From DASPFV01 sp035620975 (GTDB lineage Bacteria; Acidobacteriota; Vicinamibacteria; Vicinamibacterales; 2-12-FULL-66-21), in assembly GCA_035620975.1 (NCBI GenBank), contig DASPFV010000184.1, forward strand, positions 1 to 10,092: a stretch of 10,092 nucleotides of DNA, written 5' to 3'. The stretch's first letter is position 1. Each line of letters begins with the position of its first letter. A program made the position numbers and the translations under genes. Below, piece after piece: positions 6,165 to 10,092 of the stretch. The notes beneath the pieces were generated by a model that was not told where the DNA came from, ran no database searches, and saw nothing but the letters and a program-made list of their open reading frames with translations.

Positions 6165-7728
6165 CATCGCCAGGACAGGCGCGGGACGCTTCCGTAACGC
6201 GACGGCGCTCGAAGACGCCCGGGGCACGCATCGCCTGACCTACGGCGAACTCTGGGCCTGCGTGCAAACGAGCGCAGGCGTGCTTCGAGCGCTCGGACTG
6301 GCGCCGCGCGACCGGGTGCTGCTCTACATGGACGGCTCGCCAGACTGGATCACGGCCTTTCTCTCGATCGTGCACGCAGGCCTGGTGGCCGTGCCGATTC
6401 CCGGCCAGGCACCGCCCGAGCTCGCACGCGCGGCAGCCTGGTACGCGGAGGTCAAAGCCTGCGTCTGCGGAGAATCGACTCGTGACGCCGGCTCGCGGAT
6501 TTCGGCCGTACGCTGCTTGACGCCCGCCGCTCTCGTCGCCTCCGACGCTTCACCGGTGCCGGTGACAACCGCCACGCCTGATGCGACGGCCGTGCTGGTG
6601 TTCACGTCGGGCAGCACGTCGAACCCGCGCGCCGTGGCGCTCAGCCACGACAACCTGCTGGCCAATCTGCGGTCCCTCATGGAAGTTCGCCGTGCGCGCG
6701 AGGGCGAAGCGTTGCTGTCGACCCTGCCGCCGTCGCACGCCTTCGAGCTGGTCGCCGGCCAGCTCGCCCCGCTCGCTGCCGGCGCACGCATCGTCTACGC
6801 CGGCACACTCCTGCCAAACCGGCTGGTCGAGCTGATGCGGGGGCGCGCCATCACGCGCATACTCAGCGTGCCATCGCTGGTCGAGGTGCTCGCCCGCGAA
6901 ATCCTCGGGATCCTTACGGCCGGGGGCACCATCGAGTCCACGTGCCGCGAGTCGACGATTGAAGACCTCGCGTCGGCATTCCGTCGAATGGAGCCGCCGG
7001 AGCAGGGCCGGATTCGACGCGCGGTCCGTAATTGTGTCGGCCCTTCATTCCGCAATCTGGTGGTCGGAGGCGCAGCGCTCGGGCCAGTCTGGGCCGATCT
7101 GCTGCCCGGCATCGGAATCGAGCTCGAGGTCGGCTACGGGCTCACCGAGGCGGGGCCCATCGTGGCCGTGGGCTTCGAGGCGGAGTGCCCGAGCGGATCG
7201 GTCGGCCGCCCGCTCCCGGGCATCAGCGTCCGCGTGGACGTGCACGGGGAGATCCTCGTGCGGAGCGAGGGCGTCATGCAGGGCTACTTCAAGGACGCCG
7301 CGGGCTCGGCCGCGGCGCTCGAGGACGGCTGGCTGCGCACGGGCGACTGCGGACGTCTCGATGACGAGGGCTTCCTCTTCGTGACCGGCCGGCTCAAGGA
7401 GGCCATCGTCACGGCCAGTGGCGAGACGGTCTACCCCGACGAAATCGAGCCGTTCTACAGCTCCGCGCTGTTCGCCGGGCACTGCGTCGTTCCAGTGCGA
7501 GGTCGGGATGGCAACGACGTCCCGACGCTGGTCGTCGAGCCAGCGAGCACCGACACGAGCGACGCAGAGCTCCAGCAGGCCTTCCTGGCGCTCCGGGCAG
7601 CCGCGCCGCCGAGGCTTCGCGCGGCGTCCATGGTCAGGTACGCCGGACGTTTCCCGCGGACGGCGCTCGGGAAGATCAGGCGGCGCGCGCTGGCGGACAG
7701 CCTTGCACGCGAAGGGGTGCCGGCATGA
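6136..7728 (+). CDS. AMP-forming acyl ligase (acyl-CoA/acyl-ACP synthetase family)
   Basis: A 530-residue member of the ANL superfamily, which joins a carboxylic acid to AMP and then to a thiol. Visible are the phosphate loop (TSGSTSNPRA, 157-166), the aromatic/adenine motif GYGLTE (333-338), TGD (402-404), the hinge GRLKE (418-422) and the C-terminal lysine K513 in TALGKIRRR, so both half-reactions look possible. The phosphate loop departs from the usual T-G-x-P-K-G, with Ser, Arg and Ala at the usual G, K and G. An insert at about 255-300 resembles that of long-chain acyl ligases. ATG 6136 has GAGGG six bases ahead. Its stop overlaps the carrier protein start (ATGA), so loading that carrier rather than CoA is the likely role. 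The acid cannot be predicted with confidence; a fatty or aromatic acid is plausible. Confidence 0.9.
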   Translation: MTRSLFTLSDIARTGAGRFRNATALEDARGTHRLTYGELWACVQTSAGVLRALGLAPRDRVLLYMDGSPDWITAFLSIVHAGLVAVPIPGQAPPELARAAAWYAEVKACVCGESTRDAGSRISAVRCLTPAALVASDASPVPVTTATPDATAVLVFTSGSTSNPRAVALSHDNLLANLRSLMEVRRAREGEALLSTLPPSHAFELVAGQLAPLAAGARIVYAGTLLPNRLVELMRGRAITRILSVPSLVEVLAREILGILTAGGTIESTCRESTIEDLASAFRRMEPPEQGRIRRAVRNCVGPSFRNLVVGGAALGPVWADLLPGIGIELEVGYGLTEAGPIVAVGFEAECPSGSVGRPLPGISVRVDVHGEILVRSEGVMQGYFKDAAGSAAALEDGWLRTGDCGRLDDEGFLFVTGRLKEAIVTASGETVYPDEIEPFYSSALFAGHCVVPVRGRDGNDVPTLVVEPASTDTSDAELQQAFLALRAAAPPRLRAASMVRYAGRFPRTALGKIRRRALADSLAREGVPA

Positions 7729-7982
7729 CCAGATCACCACACATCGAAGCAGAGGTTCGGGCGCTCATCAGCGAAATCGCCAGGCAGGATGCCTCGCTGA
7801 TCCGGAGCGACGAAGACCTCGTCGAGCGGCTCGGCGTCGACAGCCTGCAAGGCCTGCAGATCCTGGCTGGCGTGGAGAAGCATTTCGACGTCCGGCTGCC
7901 CGACGACGATCTCGTCCACCTGCGCACAGTCGGACGCATCGCCGATCGGGTCCAGCAGCTCCAGCATGGAGGCCGATCGTGA
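7725..7982 (+). CDS. Free-standing acyl carrier protein
   Basis: An 85-residue, acidic, helical protein with the carrier signature LGVDSLQGLQIL (36-47). S40 is the serine that receives the phosphopantetheine arm. Helices before and after the motif (about 5-20 and 68-80) and the KHFDVRLPDDDL stretch (52-63) match the usual fold and length. It differs from a housekeeping AcpP in having a Gln after DSL and in lying away from any fab genes, so it is likely a dedicated carrier. It overlaps the ligase before it and the radical SAM gene after it by four bases each. That coupling says the ligase loads it and the radical enzyme acts on what it carries, though the second step is inference. Confidence 0.92.
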   Translation: MTRSPHIEAEVRALISEIARQDASLIRSDEDLVERLGVDSLQGLQILAGVEKHFDVRLPDDDLVHLRTVGRIADRVQQLQHGGRS

Positions 7983-9316
7983 GAATCGGCCTCATCGCCA
8001 TGAGCGGGGTGCGGGTCAGAAACGCGGAGCTGGCAGCGCTCGGCGTGACGCTGCCGCAATTCGTGAGCCGTGGCAAGGTGATCGCCTCGCTACCGAGTCT
8101 CGGGCTGCTGACGGTCGCGGCCCTGACGCCCGATGATTGCGACGTCGTCTATCGCGAGCTTGGCGAGGTCCGGTGCGACGCCCCGCTCGAGCCGTTCGAT
8201 CTGGTAGGAATCTCGTCGTTCACGGCGCAGATCGACGAAGCCTACGCGCTGGCGGACCGGTACCGCGCTGCGGGGGTACCGGTCGTGCTCGGCGGCCTTC
8301 ACGTCTCCCTGATGCCGGACGAAGCCGCCGCACACGCCGACAGCATCGTCCTGTATGGCGCCGAGGGCGCCTGGCCGCAGCTCGTCGCCGACTTCCAGGC
8401 CGGGCGCCTGCGGCCCCGCTACGAAGGGCTGCGTGCCGGCGTCTTCGACTCCCCGCACTACGCCGTACCGCGCTTCGACCTGCTGGCCGGCCGTGAGTAC
8501 AACCGCGTGACCGTCCAGACGTCGCGCGGTTGTCCGCTCGCCTGCGAGTTCTGCGCCGCCAGCCTGCGGATCACGTCGAGCTATCAGCAGAAGCCGGTCG
8601 AGAAGGTCATCGCCGAGATCCGCGCCGCGCTCGCGGTGAGGCCCGCGCCGTTCTTCGAGCTGGCCGACGACAACACGTTCGTCAACCGGAAATGGGGCAG
8701 GGAGTTCCTGCGCGCGGTGACACCGCTCGGGATCCGCTGGTTCACCGAGACCGACATCTCGATTGCCGACGATGACGCGCTGCTGGATCTGCTGGCCGAC
8801 AGCGGCTGCCGTCAGGTGCTCATCGGCTTCGAGAGTCCGGATGCGCACGGCCTGGACGGACTCGACCCGCGGAACTGGAAGAAACAGCGGAGCGCTCGCT
8901 ACCTCGAATCGATCGACCGGATCCAGTCGCGCGGCATCACCGTGAACGGCTGCTTCATTGTCGGTCTCGATAACCACACGCCCGCAGTGTTCGAGATGGT
9001 GCGGGATTTCGTCCGCCAGTCGGGTCTGCTGGAAGTGCAGGTCACCGTCCAGACGCCGTTTCCGAACACGCCGCTGTATCACCGGCTGCGGCGTGAGGGA
9101 CGGCTCCCCGAGGGCCGCTACTGGGATCGCTGCACGCTGTTCGACGTGACGTATCAGCCGAAGCGCATGAGTGTCGAGGAGCTGGAGAGCGGCCTGCGAT
9201 GGCTCTTCGGCGAGCTGTACAACGAGCGCGAGTTCCTGCGGCGCAAACGCCAGTACATGGAGATCGTCAAGGCCCGGATGCAGCCGGGCGCACCCGCCGT
9301 CACCAAAACCTGGTGA
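7979..9316 (+). CDS. B12-binding-domain radical SAM enzyme
   Basis: A 445-residue enzyme. Residues about 1-145 form a Rossmann-like cobalamin-binding domain (opening strand IGLIAMSG, then PFDLVGISSFTAQ at 72-84 and VVLGGLHVSLMPDEA at 102-116). No D-x-H-x-x-G motif is present, so any cobalamin would bind without a protein histidine ligand, as is reported for some members. The radical SAM core follows, with C185, C189 and C192 (CPLACEFC) holding the 4Fe-4S cluster, and later strands ELADDNTF, TETDISIAD, VLIGFESP and VNGCFIVGLD. There is no second cluster of cysteines at the C-terminus. Relatives methylate unreactive carbons (hopanoid C-2, for example) or build rings. The GTG at 7979 overlaps the carrier stop in GTGA and begins the first strand. 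A likely substrate is the carrier-bound acyl chain. Confidence 0.92.
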   Translation: MRIGLIAMSGVRVRNAELAALGVTLPQFVSRGKVIASLPSLGLLTVAALTPDDCDVVYRELGEVRCDAPLEPFDLVGISSFTAQIDEAYALADRYRAAGVPVVLGGLHVSLMPDEAAAHADSIVLYGAEGAWPQLVADFQAGRLRPRYEGLRAGVFDSPHYAVPRFDLLAGREYNRVTVQTSRGCPLACEFCAASLRITSSYQQKPVEKVIAEIRAALAVRPAPFFELADDNTFVNRKWGREFLRAVTPLGIRWFTETDISIADDDALLDLLADSGCRQVLIGFESPDAHGLDGLDPRNWKKQRSARYLESIDRIQSRGITVNGCFIVGLDNHTPAVFEMVRDFVRQSGLLEVQVTVQTPFPNTPLYHRLRREGRLPEGRYWDRCTLFDVTYQPKRMSVEELESGLRWLFGELYNEREFLRRKRQYMEIVKARMQPGAPAVTKTW

Positions 9317-9673
9317 TACCGAAGCTGTCGAACCGTCTCTCGTTGGTGACGACCGGCAGGTCCTCGATCTGTGCTGCGCGATCAGCATCCGGTCGAATGG
9401 GTCCCGATGCTCGGTACTCAGACGTCCAGCGCGCTGTGTGTGAACGAGAGTGATGGGAAGCTCGACGAATTCCTGCCGTGCCACGCACCCGGCGATGTCG
9501 GTCGCGACGTCCACGGCGCCGGGCAGCTTGCCCAATCGGGTCTTCGTCGAGGTCTCCCACGCGGAAGCGGGGCTGACGAGAACCTCATTCGTCCTGTTGG
9601 CTGTAACGGCGCGTGCCCGCCGCGAGCCGCGCTCGTCCACGCATCGCGCCGAAGCGGCGGCCGGTGGGACCTC
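9300..9673 (-). pseudogene. Broken PIN-domain toxin (VapC type), N-terminus lost and frameshifted
   Basis: Minus-strand reading gives clear VapC fragments. NEVLVSPASAWE is at about 9589-9554, followed by KTRLGKLPGA and HRDPFDRMLIAQ ending at 9374. The frame then breaks, and the sequence continues one frame over as IEDLPVVTNERRFDSFGITRFW to the TGA at 9300, a typical C-terminus. One extra base between 9373 and 9374 would restore the frame (AQAQIEDLP), so a single-base deletion is likely. The first strand with its catalytic Asp (usually L-L-L-D-T-H) is absent in all frames, so the toxin is dead. Its last 17 bases overlap the end of the convergent radical SAM gene. Confidence 0.8.
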
Positions 9674-9802
9674 GCCGATGGCCACCAGTTTGGCGACCGG
9701 TCGGGAGCCGCGCGCGATCACGACCTCCTCGCCCCGACGGGCACGCACGATGAGGCGGGACAGGTGGGTCTTTGCCGCATGAATCGTGTGCACCTTGGCC
9801 AT
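9674..9802 (-). pseudogene. Truncated Phd/YefM-type antitoxin, fused to the broken toxin
   Basis: The first 43 residues (MAKVHTIHAAKTHLSRLIVR, then RRGEEVVIARGSRPVAKLVAIG) are a good match to the DNA-binding N-terminal half of Phd/YefM antitoxins. About 35 residues that would normally neutralise the toxin are missing. The frame runs without a stop into the toxin remnant, so the pair has been joined by an internal deletion. The DNA-binding part and its promoter region look intact and might still bind the operator. The open frame continues to 8090 antisense to the radical SAM gene, which is an accident of codon use. Confidence 0.72.
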
Positions 9803-9822
9803 ATCGTCTATGTTAGCTCTGG

Positions 9823-9852
9823 ACTATAGCTATGCATGCAGCGAGGTGTCTC
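9823..9852 (-). promoter_or_regulatory. Promoter/operator island of the antitoxin remnant
   Basis: On the minus strand, GAGACA (9852-9847), an 18-base spacer and TATAGT (9828-9823, five of six to consensus) make a fair promoter, starting near 9816 and 14 bases before the ATG at 9802. The spot is AT-rich against its surroundings and holds two perfect eight-base palindromes, ATAGCTAT (9826-9833) and TGCATGCA (9833-9840). Antitoxins of this type commonly bind such sites over their own -10 box. This fits an autoregulated module that later decayed. Confidence 0.45.
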
Positions 9853-10057
9853 TGCGCCGGCGGCCGCGCGCGCCGTGCCGGTGCTGGACGGCCGAGGCCC
9901 TTGGAGCGAGGCGCCGCACCGCGCAGCCGGAAAACGGGCGGAGCGATTCCGCGCGGCGAGTTCGGTCCCTGATCAGATGAAAAGGCCATCCACACTCGAG
10001 CGGCATAGGATCGGGGTGCTCAACATCACGCTCCCGGCCAGCCAGAGGAGGACGGCC
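9841..10057 (+). other. Non-coding region ahead of the IS110 transposase, possible left end and bridge RNA
   Basis: No gene is seen here. In IS110-type elements the non-coding end before the transposase can encode a bridge RNA that pairs with target and donor DNA; in the IS1111 subgroup it lies on the other side. Possible structures are a perfect five-base stem GCGGA/TCCGC (9938-9942 and 9948-9952) and a long-range match of GGCCATCC (9984-9991) with GGACGGCC (10050-10057), seven of eight pairs. The element's outer edge cannot be placed, since these elements usually lack terminal inverted repeats and the right end is outside the window. Confidence 0.35.
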
Positions 10058-10092
10058 ATGGAGCAGTATATCGGCGTCGACTTACATAAGGC
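10058..10092 (+). CDS. IS110-family transposase, N-terminal fragment (runs off the window)
   Basis: Eleven codons are visible, reading MEQYIGVDLHK with the start of another Ala-type codon. This is the hallmark opening of IS110-family DEDD transposases, where D8 in GVDLHK is the first catalytic acid of the RuvC-like domain. GAGGAGG (10045-10051) lies six bases before the ATG. An in-frame ATG at 9977 would add 27 residues but lacks such a site, so 10058 is preferred. The rest of the gene, including the Ser-containing C-terminal domain, lies outside, so whether it is intact cannot be told. Confidence 0.85.
   Translation, partial: MEQYIGVDLHK

Noticed and set aside
8090..9802. A 570-codon open frame on the minus strand
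   Set aside because: Only its first about 140 codons (antitoxin and toxin remnant) resemble proteins. The rest is antisense to the radical SAM gene, which has clear motifs on the plus strand.
9977..10057. An upstream in-frame ATG for the IS110 transposase
   Set aside because: It has no ribosome site. The GAGGAGG before 10058 and the usual family N-terminus favour the later start.
1..10092. tRNA or rRNA genes and CRISPR repeats
   Set aside because: None were seen by eye on either strand; no regular repeat-spacer pattern or tRNA-like arm set was noticed.

Overview
The window is GC-rich, tightly packed bacterial DNA. Its most telling gene is a very long Ser/Thr protein kinase. The kinase has one membrane helix and a large C-terminal TolB/PD40-type beta-propeller, and next to it sits a single protein joining an OmpR/PhoB-type winged helix to an FHA domain. 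This combination is characteristic of Acidobacteriota (Vicinamibacteria/Solibacter-like genomes). The taxonomic guess is inference from gene style, not from a marker gene.

Left part (1-1825, plus strand): the tail of a probable antitoxin overlaps an intact PIN-domain toxin (VapC type). A gene-free stretch of about 430 bases follows, then a predicted lipoprotein that folds as a right-handed beta-helix built from asparagine-rich rungs.

Centre (1924-5542, minus strand): this is a signalling block. The kinase (894 aa) is encoded first and the winged-helix/FHA protein (215 aa) lies downstream on the same strand. The 286-base gap between them holds a perfect 13-base palindrome, candidate promoters on both strands, and a possible 38-codon gene of its own. 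An FHA domain reads phosphothreonine, so a kinase-to-transcription-factor relay is a reasonable inference.

Right-centre (5682-9316, plus strand): a translationally coupled four-gene operon diverges from the kinase. It encodes a small four-helix membrane protein, an AMP-forming acyl ligase, a free-standing acyl carrier protein and a B12-binding-type radical SAM enzyme. The genes overlap by 29, 4 and 4 bases. The plain reading is that an acid is activated as acyl-AMP, loaded onto the carrier protein, and modified there by radical chemistry, with the membrane protein as a possible anchor or downstream partner. I do not recognise this exact set as a named pathway. It is the best candidate here for an undescribed system.

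Right end (9300-10092): a decayed Phd/VapC-type toxin-antitoxin pair on the minus strand overlaps the end of the radical SAM gene. The antitoxin is fused in frame to a toxin that has lost its N-terminus and carries a one-base frameshift. The window ends in the first 11 codons of an IS110-family transposase, whose upstream region is where such elements can encode a bridge RNA. The operon is therefore bordered on its downstream side by mobile and decayed DNA.
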